Origin: Bacteroidales bacterium
GTDB lineage: Bacteria; Bacteroidota; Bacteroidia; Bacteroidales; UBA12077
Length of the DNA stretch: 53,622 nucleotides
Reading direction: 5' to 3'
NCBI GenBank assembly: GCA_028282785.1
Contig: JANQHE010000042.1
Span: 1 to 53,622 of the forward strand
Below, one piece after another: positions 28,311-37,877 of the stretch. Position 1 is the first letter of the stretch; every line of letters starts with the position of its first letter. Made by a program: the position numbers and the translations under genes. The notes under the pieces are model-generated. The model was not told the origin of the DNA and did not search any database. It saw nothing but the letters and a program-made list of their open reading frames with translations.

Positions 28311-29144
28311 ATGTACAAAACTATTTGGAAAAATTGTTTTAACTCAGTTTGTCAACTCAGTTTTTATAGTTCAGCAGGAATCAAACTTCTTTCTATGACC
28401 GGATTTAAAGCAAACGGACATTTCCTTATCACCGATGATTATTTATTTAAAATTTTCAAAGCTGAAAAAGTAAAGATTTCTTTTGTTAAGTCTGATGGAC
28501 ATTCAGAAAATGCTAGTATAGAAATACCTATGGATGAGTTGAAACGCAGAGTTATTAAAAGCATTGATAATGAAAAGACACCCTTCGCTGCAGTAAATAT
28601 CGATTTTAAAGAATTTAAGGACATTCCATCCCTTAAATTAAGTAAAAATCAAGATATAGAAATTGGAGAGAATATTGCTGTATTAGGATATCAGCTTGAC
28701 AAAGAAAATTTAGCTATTAAAACAGGAATTGTTTCTTCAACATTTAATGATAAAAACTTAAAATACTTGCAGGTTGATTCAAGTATTAAGCAAGGAAATT
28801 CGGGAAGCCCACTTGTTAATGCAGAAACAGGGGAGGTGATTGGCATAATTGGACATAAACTTGCTGCAATAACCCAATCGCACAAGCGAATGAAACAAAT
28901 TATCAATAATAATCTGACAGTCCTTAAAAAGTCACAAGGTAAATTAAATGTGGAAGAAATTGATCCAATTCAGGTATTAATTGCAAATCAGAATCAAATA
29001 AAGTATATAGCAAATGAAGTATACAAAACTGCAACCATGAGTAATGGTTATGCACTTGATATTTCATATGTTCATGATCTTTTCGAAGAGTTCATCGATG
29101 CCGAAGTTTCGCAATCTTCACTGGAATTTCGAATCGATGCATAG
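28311..29144 (+). CDS. Trypsin-fold (S1C-like) protein lacking catalytic His and Asp
   Basis: This 277-residue cytoplasmic protein has no signal peptide. It resembles HtrA-type proteases: GFKANGHFLITDDYLF at the site of the first barrel, then TPFAAVNIDF, IAVLGYQ, VDSSIKQGNSGSPLVNAETGEVIGIIGHKL. The serine motif GNSGSP is intact (S164). The histidine expected in an LTNNHVV-like segment is Y44, and the aspartate expected in a TDLAVL-like segment is F92. It is therefore likely a non-proteolytic binder or a protease with an unusual mechanism. Residues 200-277 form a helical C-terminal extension (VLIANQNQIKYIANEVYK) rather than a PDZ domain. It is co-translated with the 104-residue protein and ended by a hairpin terminator. 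Confidence 0.75.
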   Translation: MYKTIWKNCFNSVCQLSFYSSAGIKLLSMTGFKANGHFLITDDYLFKIFKAEKVKISFVKSDGHSENASIEIPMDELKRRVIKSIDNEKTPFAAVNIDFKEFKDIPSLKLSKNQDIEIGENIAVLGYQLDKENLAIKTGIVSSTFNDKNLKYLQVDSSIKQGNSGSPLVNAETGEVIGIIGHKLAAITQSHKRMKQIINNNLTVLKKSQGKLNVEEIDPIQVLIANQNQIKYIANEVYKTATMSNGYALDISYVHDLFEEFIDAEVSQSSLEFRIDA

Positions 29145-29170
29145 TTCCTTAATGTAAGATGGTTTAGGTT

Positions 29171-29204
29171 AAAAGGGCTGCTCGTTCCAGAGTGGCTCTT
29201 TTTT
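29171..29204. terminator. Bidirectional terminator
   Basis: AAAAG-GC-CTC pairs with GAG-GC-CTTTT around a GTTCCA loop, with small bulges. Plus-strand T-run follows. It lies between the trypsin-fold gene and the convergent xseB, and overlaps the first stop-codon bases of xseB. Confidence 0.6.
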
Positions 29205-29406
29205 ATTCAGTATCTATTTCATCAAGAATTTTTTGTACTTCAGTTTCTGTTTGGTGAAGTTTCTTTTTACATATTTTAATAAGTGATGAAACCCGTTTTA
29301 CTTTTTCAGATAAAATATCAATATCCAGTTCTTCACTTTCTATTTGATATAATATTTCTTCTATCTCGCTGACTGCTTCATTATAAGTGATTTCTTTTTT
29401 TGCCAT
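29203..29406 (-). CDS. xseB: Exodeoxyribonuclease VII small subunit
   Basis: This 67-residue helical protein (ITYNEAVSEIEEILYQIESEELDIDILSEKVKRVSSLIKICKKKL) matches XseB, which binds the large subunit to form the single-strand-specific exonuclease VII. Length is normal. Its ATG lies 2 bp after the stop of a TPR histidine kinase gene, and the large subunit gene xseA lies about 5.4 kb upstream in the same direction. That separation is unusual: the two subunits are normally adjacent. Confidence 0.93.
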   Translation of the reverse strand: MAKKEITYNEAVSEIEEILYQIESEELDIDILSEKVKRVSSLIKICKKKLHQTETEVQKILDEIDTE

Positions 29407-29408
29407 TT

Positions 29409-32333
29409 TTATACTACAATATTTTTTGAGATTGTAAATTTAAAACTACTTCCTTTTTTTAACTCACTTTCAACCCATATCTTTCCCTGATGCTTTTCGA
29501 CAAATTCCTGGCAGAGAATAAGCCCAAGACCACTTCCTTGTTCTTCATCTGTTCCTGCAGTGGAATGGTGCATATCAACCCTAAAAAGTTTATTTATGTT
29601 TTCCTGACTAATACCTACTCCATTATCCATAACAGAGATTTCAAAATATTCTTTAAAGGTTTTTGAGCTAATTCGAATAAAACTATCACTATATGAGAAT
29701 TTTATTGCATTTGAAACCAGGTTTCTTATTATCGCGGTTAACATATCGTAGTCAGCAACAATTTTTTCATCATTGCGGATTTCATTCACAAGATTAATAT
29801 CCTTTTTTTGAGCATTCATACTTAAAAGACTGAATGTTTTATCAATTAAATCAGAAAGATTTATTTCCTGAGGTCTGAATTCCATTTTGCCACGTTGAGA
29901 TCTGGACCAATGTAATAGGTTTTCGAGTAATTCCAATAACTCATTTGCAGATTTATAAATAATTTCAATTGACTGCTTAACTTCTTCTGAATCGAATTCT
30001 TCGTAATTACTAATCAAATGACGCGTTAAACCATGTAATGCGTTAAAGGGATTTCTTAAATCATGCGCAATAATTGAAAAGAACTTATCTCTAGTTGCAT
30101 TAAGAATTTTAAGATTATCTTTCGATTCTTTAAGTAATTTATTTGAACGATCAACCTCAACAATTTTTTCTTGTAAAAGAATATTTGTTTTTCTTTTTGA
30201 TAAAAATTGAACAAATATTAAAGAACCGGAGATCAATGTAATTAAAAAAATCACGATCAAAAGATTTCGGACATTTTTTTGTTTTTTTAATTCAAGCTCA
30301 CGGATTTTATTTTCGGCGGTAAGTTGGTTTACTTCATTTTCTATTCTATCAATCTCAGTATAACTTTTTTCTAATTCAAAATTCATTTGAATTTCAACTA
30401 ACCTTTGCGAATTTAATTTAGCATTTAGCGTATCTTTAATAACCGTGTAATTTATATAGTTATCCAATGCTTTATCTTTATTTCCAACAGAGTTATAGTA
30501 ATTAAAAAGTTCCAGATAAGCTAACTTTATAAGCTCCAAATTATCAATGTTTTGTCCAATATTTAATGACTGATTTATATTCTGAATTCCATCATCACCG
30601 AACCCTTGCTTTATTTGAATAACTCCAATTTTTCGTAAACAAAGAGCCATCAAATAGCGATCGTTAGTTTTTTGACAAATACCAACGGTTCTTGTAAAAT
30701 AATCCAGCGCCGAATTTAAATTATTTTGTTTTAAATAATAATTTCCCAGATCGTTAAGAACTTCACTAACCCCTTTTATATCTCCAATTTCATCTTTCAG
30801 TTTGAATGCCTCATTAAGATTGCTAAATGCATTAACATAGTCTCCTAGTGCAAGATAAGTATTTCCTATACTTTTATAAGAACTCGCTATGCTCATTTTA
30901 TCACCAATTTCTAATCTTAATAATAATGATTCATTATAATACTCAAGAGCTTCTGAAAAGTTTTTTAACTTGAGATAAGTATTACCAATTATATGCAGTG
31001 AGTAAGCAATTTCTTTAAAATTTCCAATTTCTCTTTTTATTTCCAGTGCTTTTGAATAAGAATCCAGTGCTTTTGAATAATTATTTATGTCATCATAAAT
31101 AATTCCAATATTATTTAATATTGATGCAATTTTATCCCGGTTATTTAGTTCTTGTTGCAACTTTAGAGCTTTTAGATAATTTTCCAAAGCAAGGTTGTAT
31201 TTATTTAACTTTTTGTACAAACTTCCTATTTGGTTTATAGAGCCGGCAATAAGAGATTTATTCCCAATCTTTGAATAATTATTAAGAGACATGCTAAGAT
31301 ATTCTAAAGCCTCTTCATGTTTTTCAAGTTGTTTATAAACCAGGGCTATATTTTTTTGAGTTTGAGCGGTGCCTAATACATCATTGATAGATTCTCTCAT
31401 TTTAAGAGAAGTGAAATAAAAATCCAGTGCATTTTCCAGATCCTTATTAGCTAGATAAATACTTCCTATAACATTATATGAATTTGAAATTTCTTTTCGA
31501 CTACCTTTTTCTGTTCTAAGTTCAAGTGCCTTTATATTATAGTCCAGAGCTTTTTTAAATTCACCAATGTCTTTATAAACAATCCCAATATTTGATAGTA
31601 TATTAGCTTCATTAATCGTGTCTGTTAATTCCCTATACATATCGAGGGCCTTTTCATAATAATGTAGAGAACTGTCATATTGATTATTGTACCAATACAA
31701 ACTTCCAAAATTCTTTAAGGTATTTGCAATTTCATTTTGATCTAAAAAGGTATTGGCAGCATTTAATGCTTTTTGATGAAAATTTACAGCTTGGTTATAT
31801 TGTCCCTTGAATTTATGGACAATCCCAATATTATTATAGGCCTCTGAAATCATAAGGTTGTTTTCAGCCAAATATAAATTGAGTGGTTTTTGATAATAAA
31901 AAAGAGCATTATTATAGTTCCCCAGCATCTCTTCTGTGTGCCCCAATTTGTTATATATATAGATCTTAGTATCTATTTCCCTTTGTTCATAGAAATAATC
32001 AAGGGCTTTTTCATAAAATTCAATTGCAGGCTGAAATCTGCTCATTTCATAATATACATCGGCTATATAAATATTTGATTTCGCAATTAGCTTTTCATCA
32101 TTAAGTTTTTCGGAAATTTCAAGAGATTTGCCCGCAAAACTTAAACTCTTTCTCAAATCGACAGTAAAATATATATAGGTAAGCTCTCCCAGAATAGGAA
32201 CAGATTCCTCGTTGGTTGATTTCTTTAATTGTGTTTCAAGACTATCAATTCTTGACTGATTATTTGCAGAACAATTCTTGCTTTCGCTTAAAATTATTAA
32301 CAAACATAAAACTAAAATATAACCAAATCTCAT
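29409..32333 (-). CDS. TPR-repeat sensor histidine kinase (downstream copy)
   Basis: This 974-residue protein starts with a signal sequence (MRFGYILVLCLLIILSESKNCSA). About fourteen 40-residue TPR-like repeats (NNIGIIYDDINNYSKALDSYSKALEIKREIGN and similar) fill residues 40 to 620. A coiled coil and one transmembrane helix (NVRNLLIVIFLITLISGSLIF, near 685) follow, then the kinase core: HisKA with FFSIIAHDLRNPF (H about 757) and HATPase with DNGVGIS and GSGLGLILCQEF. There is no receiver domain, and no response regulator gene is nearby. The N-terminal TPRs would lie in the periplasm. The ATG at 32333 is chosen over a TTG at 32339. It lies between the paralogous kinase and xseB. Confidence 0.93.
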   Translation of the reverse strand: MRFGYILVLCLLIILSESKNCSANNQSRIDSLETQLKKSTNEESVPILGELTYIYFTVDLRKSLSFAGKSLEISEKLNDEKLIAKSNIYIADVYYEMSRFQPAIEFYEKALDYFYEQREIDTKIYIYNKLGHTEEMLGNYNNALFYYQKPLNLYLAENNLMISEAYNNIGIVHKFKGQYNQAVNFHQKALNAANTFLDQNEIANTLKNFGSLYWYNNQYDSSLHYYEKALDMYRELTDTINEANILSNIGIVYKDIGEFKKALDYNIKALELRTEKGSRKEISNSYNVIGSIYLANKDLENALDFYFTSLKMRESINDVLGTAQTQKNIALVYKQLEKHEEALEYLSMSLNNYSKIGNKSLIAGSINQIGSLYKKLNKYNLALENYLKALKLQQELNNRDKIASILNNIGIIYDDINNYSKALDSYSKALEIKREIGNFKEIAYSLHIIGNTYLKLKNFSEALEYYNESLLLRLEIGDKMSIASSYKSIGNTYLALGDYVNAFSNLNEAFKLKDEIGDIKGVSEVLNDLGNYYLKQNNLNSALDYFTRTVGICQKTNDRYLMALCLRKIGVIQIKQGFGDDGIQNINQSLNIGQNIDNLELIKLAYLELFNYYNSVGNKDKALDNYINYTVIKDTLNAKLNSQRLVEIQMNFELEKSYTEIDRIENEVNQLTAENKIRELELKKQKNVRNLLIVIFLITLISGSLIFVQFLSKRKTNILLQEKIVEVDRSNKLLKESKDNLKILNATRDKFFSIIAHDLRNPFNALHGLTRHLISNYEEFDSEEVKQSIEIIYKSANELLELLENLLHWSRSQRGKMEFRPQEINLSDLIDKTFSLLSMNAQKKDINLVNEIRNDEKIVADYDMLTAIIRNLVSNAIKFSYSDSFIRISSKTFKEYFEISVMDNGVGISQENINKLFRVDMHHSTAGTDEEQGSGLGLILCQEFVEKHQGKIWVESELKKGSSFKFTISKNIVV

Positions 32334-32389
32334 GCACAAAATTTTCCGTTAACAACTAATCTTGATTTTTTAGTCTTAATATATTGATT

Positions 32390-34693
32390 TTACACTTCTA
32401 TAACTTTATTCATTGTAAACTCAAATGTACTACCTTTTCCAAGTGTACTATTCACAGTTATTTCTCCTCCACTTTGAGTTACAAGTTCTTTACATAAAAT
32501 AAGTCCTAATCCTGTACCGGACTCATTTTCAGTGCCTCTTGTAGAATAAGTTTGATCAATTTTGAATAATTTCTCAATATCTTCTTCACTTATTCCTTTC
32601 CCATTGTCTTTTACGGAAATCCTTACCTTATTGTTTTCATCATAAGATGAAATTGTAATATTTCCCCCTATGTTAGTAAACTTTATAGCATTACTAATCA
32701 AATTTCTCAATACTGTGGATATAACATGTTTATCAGCGATGATAACAATATTCTTATCTGCCTGATTTTCAATTTGGATGCTTTTCTTTTGTGCAGATGT
32801 GCCAAAAAGTGATAAAACATCATCAACAGAATCTGATAAATTTAGTTTAATAGGAGATAGATTAACGCTCCCCAATTGTGATTTAGCCCACTGAAGAAGG
32901 TTTCCTAAAAGGTTAAATAAATTCTGTGATGATTCATACATTAATCTTGTGTATTCATTTATTTGCTCTTCGCTTAATTCACTTCTATTATTGTATAATG
33001 TTTCGGAAAACCCTAATAACGATTGAAATGGATTTTTCAAATCATGCGCTATAATAGAGAAGAATTTATCCTTAGTTGCGTTAAGCTCTTTTAAATTATA
33101 TTCAGATATTGTTAATTTCTTATTTGTATCTTTTAATTGCAGGTTCTTGGACCTTAACAGTCCATTTGTTTTTTTCTTAAGCCTAAACTGACTGAAACTT
33201 AAAACCGCTAAGGCCAGTATTAATAAGGAAAAAGCTATCCAATAATTTTTTATGTTTTTTTGACGTTTTAATTCTAATAATTGAATTTGATTATCTTTTT
33301 TTAACAGCTCATTTTCAGTTTCAAGATTCTCTGTTTCATATTTAATTTTCATTTCTGTAATTCTGTCAGAGCTTTCCACAGTGTAAATGCTGTCATTTAT
33401 TTCAGAATATAATTTATAATATTCTAATGCCTTTTTGTAATTATTAAGCTCTGAATACAATTGATAATAAAGATCGTAAGATTCCAGAAGCCATTCTTTT
33501 ACGCTAATTTGTTTAGCTAACTCTATGGCTGTATTAAGGTTATTTTGCGCCTGTGTATATTGTTTTTGTTTAAAGAATAACTTTGCAAGATTATTGTGTG
33601 TATTTGATAGACTGTAGATATCTTTAAGTTCTCTTGATATATCAGCAGATTCTTTTAAATTTGCGTAGGCTTTTTCATAATCACCCGAATCCAAATATAT
33701 AAGTCCGATATTATTTAAACATGTTGCAATACCTTCAGTATAATCAATTTTTTGATCAATTTGTAATGACTTATGATAATATTCTAAAGCTTTTTGTTTA
33801 TCTCCTTTTTCGTCATAGATTGTACCTAAGTTATTATACGCCATGGCTTGTCCGGATTGGTCGCCTAATTCAATAAATATTTCAATGGTTTTTTGGTAAT
33901 ATTCCAATGCTTTATCATGTTCTTTTATTGACTGGAATAAAATTCCAAGTAAATTGAATGATGATGCTAAACCTCTTTTGTTTTCAGTTTTTTTATATAA
34001 TTCCAATGCACTCAAAAAGTATTTTAGGGCCTCATCATAACTTGAAATTTCAATATAAATATTTCCCATCCCATTATATATATCAGCTAAGTCTTCTTCA
34101 TATTTTAATTCATTTGCTAAATCTTCCGCCTTAAGAAAATATTCTAATCCTTCTCTATATTTACTCTGTTCTGAATACACACCACCAATAATTGTATAGT
34201 ATGTAATAATATCTTCATTATCTTTTCTATTTAAACTTTCCTTGAGAGCTTTCTGAAAATGATTTATACCTTCCGGGTAATCGTTTCTATTAACATATTC
34301 ATAGGCTATGTTATGGTATATATTGGTTACACCTTGTGAATCTTCAATTTCAAGCCTTAGATTTAAACATTTATTATAAAATTCCAAAGCAAGATCACTT
34401 TCTCCTTTAAAAGAATAAACATTTCCAATTCGGTTATATGCATCCGATATTCCTTTTTTATCTTGTACAATGTGGGCTAAATTCAGTGCTTCATTAGCAT
34501 AATATAAACTACTGTCTAATGAAATCTTCCAGTAATTCTGAGAAATGTTATTTAGAACTTCAATTTTACCTTTTTCATTAGCTTTATTCAATGCTAGAAA
34601 TAGGCTATCTAAAATTTGTCGTTCACTTTGAGCATATTTTGTTAACGACATAAAAATTAATACCGTAAAGATATAGATTCCTTTTTTTAGCAT
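32390..34693 (-). CDS. TPR-repeat sensor histidine kinase (upstream copy)
   Basis: This 767-residue paralogue of the downstream kinase has the same plan: signal sequence (MLKKGIYIFTVLIFMSLTKYAQ), about eight to nine TPR repeats (residues 35-420), coiled coil, transmembrane helix (WIAFSLLILALAVLSFSQF, near 485), HisKA (FFSIIAHDLKNPF, H about 548) and HATPase (DNGKGIS, GTGLGLILCKEL). The kinase halves of the two are closely alike. It lacks the extra TPRs of the other copy. It starts 79 bp after xseA and ends 56 bp before the second kinase. The pair looks like a tandem duplication followed by repeat expansion. Signal and partner are unknown. Confidence 0.93.
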   Translation of the reverse strand: MLKKGIYIFTVLIFMSLTKYAQSERQILDSLFLALNKANEKGKIEVLNNISQNYWKISLDSSLYYANEALNLAHIVQDKKGISDAYNRIGNVYSFKGESDLALEFYNKCLNLRLEIEDSQGVTNIYHNIAYEYVNRNDYPEGINHFQKALKESLNRKDNEDIITYYTIIGGVYSEQSKYREGLEYFLKAEDLANELKYEEDLADIYNGMGNIYIEISSYDEALKYFLSALELYKKTENKRGLASSFNLLGILFQSIKEHDKALEYYQKTIEIFIELGDQSGQAMAYNNLGTIYDEKGDKQKALEYYHKSLQIDQKIDYTEGIATCLNNIGLIYLDSGDYEKAYANLKESADISRELKDIYSLSNTHNNLAKLFFKQKQYTQAQNNLNTAIELAKQISVKEWLLESYDLYYQLYSELNNYKKALEYYKLYSEINDSIYTVESSDRITEMKIKYETENLETENELLKKDNQIQLLELKRQKNIKNYWIAFSLLILALAVLSFSQFRLKKKTNGLLRSKNLQLKDTNKKLTISEYNLKELNATKDKFFSIIAHDLKNPFQSLLGFSETLYNNRSELSEEQINEYTRLMYESSQNLFNLLGNLLQWAKSQLGSVNLSPIKLNLSDSVDDVLSLFGTSAQKKSIQIENQADKNIVIIADKHVISTVLRNLISNAIKFTNIGGNITISSYDENNKVRISVKDNGKGISEEDIEKLFKIDQTYSTRGTENESGTGLGLILCKELVTQSGGEITVNSTLGKGSTFEFTMNKVIEV

Positions 34694-34772
34694 GTGGTTT
34701 AGAGTATTTATTTAGCGGTCAAGTTATGAAAATATTGTTAATATTAAAAACCAGTTTATATTACCTATAGCC

Positions 34773-36167
34773 CTATTTAATTTGATTCTTATGCTTTTCA
34801 CATACCTTACTACGAATACTTCCGTTTAAAAGTTTAGTAGTGATCTCGTCTTCCAAATTTAATTTATTCAAATCTTTTATTACATTACCGTTGTGGTAAG
34901 TAATAGAATATCCTCTTTTTAAAATATTCTTAGGATTTAATAAATCCAGACGTTTAACACTATTTTTTAATAATAGGGTTTCATTTCTTAACCTAAACGA
35001 ACTACTACTCTTTAACCCTTTTTTATAAGACTTTACCCGTTCAATATTTCGTAATATTAAATAATTTGATTGTTGTTTTAGTTTTTTACCTGAAATATTG
35101 AAAAAGTTATTTTGATCTTTTAAATAAATACTGATGTTATTTCTAAGTTTTTCATTTATTAATTCTAATTTATAATTCTGATTATTAAGATTATTTCTTA
35201 CAGAAGGAATTATAACACTTGTTAAACTTGTAAGCCTTGTTTTTAGGTTTTGTATCTTATTTTGAATAAACTCAATGACCTGGTTTCTTAAACTGATAAT
35301 AATTTCTTCAAAATTATTAGCTTCTTCAATTATATATTCAGCAACAGCAGTAGGCGTTTTCAGTTTTTTAAAGGCGACAAGATCGGCAACGGATTCATCT
35401 TTATCATGACCAATCCCGGTTAAAACAGGTAAAGGAAATTGTGCGATATTGGCGGCCAGCAAGTAACTATCAAAACAACTTAAATCGGCTTGTGATCCAC
35501 CTCCTCTTATAATAACTACTATATCAAATAATTCTTCATGCTCAAAAATTTTTTCTAAAGAATTAATTATTGTTTCTTCTGCCTGGGTTCCTTGCATGAT
35601 AGAAGGAAACAATTTGGTGTAAAATTTATAGGTATAACTGTTATTTTCAAGCTGATTCATGAAATCTTGATATCCAGCAGCAGTTTCTGAAGAAATAATG
35701 GCAATTCTTTGTGGAACTAAAGGAAAATTTAGCTCCTTATTTAAATTGATCACTCCATCTTCTTCAAGGCGTTTTATTATTTCAGCTTTTTTTTGGGCAA
35801 GGTCTCCAAGAGTATAATTGGGATCAACATCAGAGATATTTAGGCTTAAGCCATAAAGTTCGTGATATTCTACTTTTGCTTTAACCAATAATTTTATTCC
35901 GGGGATTAATTCGTGTCCGGTAACACTTTCAAAGTAAGGCCGTAACATGCGGTAGGTAAATGCCCATATTGTAGCCCGGGTTCTGGCAATTATGTTATCT
36001 GTTATAGCATCTTTTTCGATTAACTCTAAATAACAATGTCCATTCCTGTTAACTTTTAACTCACTTATTTCGCCAATAAGCCAAATACTATCGGGAAAAC
36101 CGGAATAAATTTGTTCCTGAATAGCTTTGTTTAATTCGAGCAGGGTGAATTGTTTGTCCATACTCAT
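34773..36167 (-). CDS. xseA: Exodeoxyribonuclease VII large subunit
   Basis: This 464-residue protein has the N-terminal OB-fold (WLIGEISELKVNRNGHCYLELIEKD) and the central catalytic region (RIAIISSETAAGYQDF, VVIIRGGGSQADLSCFDSYLLAANIAQFPLPVLTGIGHDKDESVADLVAFKKLKTPTAVAEY). A long coiled-coil C-terminus ends KRGYSITYHNGNVIKDL. It degrades single-stranded DNA with XseB. Its ATG overlaps the stop of the subtilase gene by one base (TAATG); a second ATG at 36161 is possible. XseB is encoded beyond the two kinase genes. Confidence 0.95.
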   Translation of the reverse strand: MSMDKQFTLLELNKAIQEQIYSGFPDSIWLIGEISELKVNRNGHCYLELIEKDAITDNIIARTRATIWAFTYRMLRPYFESVTGHELIPGIKLLVKAKVEYHELYGLSLNISDVDPNYTLGDLAQKKAEIIKRLEEDGVINLNKELNFPLVPQRIAIISSETAAGYQDFMNQLENNSYTYKFYTKLFPSIMQGTQAEETIINSLEKIFEHEELFDIVVIIRGGGSQADLSCFDSYLLAANIAQFPLPVLTGIGHDKDESVADLVAFKKLKTPTAVAEYIIEEANNFEEIIISLRNQVIEFIQNKIQNLKTRLTSLTSVIIPSVRNNLNNQNYKLELINEKLRNNISIYLKDQNNFFNISGKKLKQQSNYLILRNIERVKSYKKGLKSSSSFRLRNETLLLKNSVKRLDLLNPKNILKRGYSITYHNGNVIKDLNKLNLEDEITTKLLNGSIRSKVCEKHKNQIK

Positions 36168-37807
36168 TAAATTTTGGAAATGCTCTTTTGTATAACCTGA
36201 TCGCCAATTGTAATTTTAAGTAAATAAATTCCGGAAGAAAGTTTACCTAAATCGCTTATATGAATTACCGCAGATTTAACCTTAGAATATTTATATTCGG
36301 AAATTTTATAACCGGTTATGTTGAATAATTTAACAGAAATATCTTGAGTTAATTTTTGAGTTATCTCAATCTGAATATACTCTGTAAAAGGATTAGGGTA
36401 TATTTTAATGATTGCCTGATCTATGAATTTACTTATTGTACTTTCTGTTAATCCGGCTGCTTTACCAAAATCAGGGATACCGTATCCTAACTTATTATCC
36501 GGATTAGTATATTGATGAGCACTTTCTTCAATTTTTTTCATAATCTCCATGTTATTTAAGTCTGGATAATATTGCCATAAACAAGCTGCCATTCCGGCTA
36601 TTATCGGAGCTGAAAATGAAGTTCCATTGGCAACTGTTATTGCACCACTGCTTCCTTGAACAGAAGTTTGATAACCCATAGCTGCAACATTTGGTTTTAT
36701 CCTGCCATCATATGTTGGTCCAATTCCGCTAAAATATGCATAATCAGCAAAAGCATCCACTGCACCAACAGTTAGTACGCTATCCCCATCGGCTGGAGCA
36801 GAAATATATGTCCAGGGATCATCTGCTAAATTCCCTGCACTGTTTATTACTAATACCCCCTTTGATGCGGCGATGTCAGCAGCTCTTGTGATAAATGCAG
36901 TATTTCCGTCCATATCAGTATAAGAATAGTTTTGCGATACATCATCAAACTCTGTATAGCCTAATGAAGATGTAATGATATCGCAACCGATACTATCGGC
37001 AAATTCTGCCGCAGCAACCCAGTTATCTTCCTCAATAGAAAATTCGGTAGAAGCATTTTCACTTCTTAACAACCAATAACTTGCTTTAGGTGCAGTTCCG
37101 ATTAACTGACCCGGAATATTACCTCCCATGGTGGATAATACTTTCATACCATGTTCGGAAGCATCATATACTTGTTGGTCACCGTCAACAAAATCTCTTG
37201 TTCCAAGTATTTGGCTGTTAAACCTTAAGCTATCAAATGCGGGTAAAATATCCACATTATAAAATCCCGCATCAATAACTCCAATAGTTATACCCTGACC
37301 TTTATAACCATTTATATGCAAAGCATGGCCATTGATCATGCTTATTTGAGTTGTTCCATATCCATAATCTAAATGATCATCTTGTCCTAAAACTTCAGTA
37401 AGATGACTCTTTGTAAATAACATTCTTTTAGCAGAAGGAGTTAAATTAGTGGTTATCTTTTCTTTGGATTTTACGAAACCTAATTGAGTTATGGTATCAA
37501 TCAGTTCATGGTCAGCAGAATACACAACCATTGAATTTAACCACTTAGATATATTAAGAATCTGAAGGCCAAGAGTGTTGAGGCTGTCTAAATAAGTCTG
37601 TGAGATTGGCAGATCACTTTGATTAATTTCAATATTATATTTTGTTCTTCGATCCAATGCTTTTTGCGAAAGAAATTCTTCAGGGGCGCTTAATGTGTAC
37701 GAATTATTATTTTTATCAGTCAAAAATAGCCGATAACTGTTTTCAGCAACCTGTGAAAATGAAGTTAAAGTAGAAAATAAAGTATAGATTAAAAGGATAT
37801 TTTTCAT
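36167..37807 (-). CDS. Secreted subtilase (S8) with type IX sorting domain
   Basis: This 546-residue protease begins with a signal peptide (MKNILLIYTLFSTLTSFSQ), then a propeptide region. The subtilisin domain has all three catalytic residues in motifs IGVIDAGFYN (Asp, about 179), EHGMKVLSTMGG (His, about 218) and NGTSFSAPIIAGMAA (Ser, about 397). The C-terminus (IYPNPFTEYIQIEI...LSSGIYLLKITIGDQVIQKSISK) is a type A type IX sorting domain, so it is secreted across the outer membrane by PorSS/T9SS. The ATG at 37807 starts the signal peptide and is preferred to one at 37843. Translation is coupled to xseA, an odd pairing of a secreted protease with DNA repair. Confidence 0.93.
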   Translation of the reverse strand: MKNILLIYTLFSTLTSFSQVAENSYRLFLTDKNNNSYTLSAPEEFLSQKALDRRTKYNIEINQSDLPISQTYLDSLNTLGLQILNISKWLNSMVVYSADHELIDTITQLGFVKSKEKITTNLTPSAKRMLFTKSHLTEVLGQDDHLDYGYGTTQISMINGHALHINGYKGQGITIGVIDAGFYNVDILPAFDSLRFNSQILGTRDFVDGDQQVYDASEHGMKVLSTMGGNIPGQLIGTAPKASYWLLRSENASTEFSIEEDNWVAAAEFADSIGCDIITSSLGYTEFDDVSQNYSYTDMDGNTAFITRAADIAASKGVLVINSAGNLADDPWTYISAPADGDSVLTVGAVDAFADYAYFSGIGPTYDGRIKPNVAAMGYQTSVQGSSGAITVANGTSFSAPIIAGMAACLWQYYPDLNNMEIMKKIEESAHQYTNPDNKLGYGIPDFGKAAGLTESTISKFIDQAIIKIYPNPFTEYIQIEITQKLTQDISVKLFNITGYKISEYKYSKVKSAVIHISDLGKLSSGIYLLKITIGDQVIQKSISKI

Positions 37808-37877
37808 AAGTATGTTTACAAATAATATGCTAAAAGGTTGCAAATATTTGACAACGAAACAATATAGTACCGGTTAT

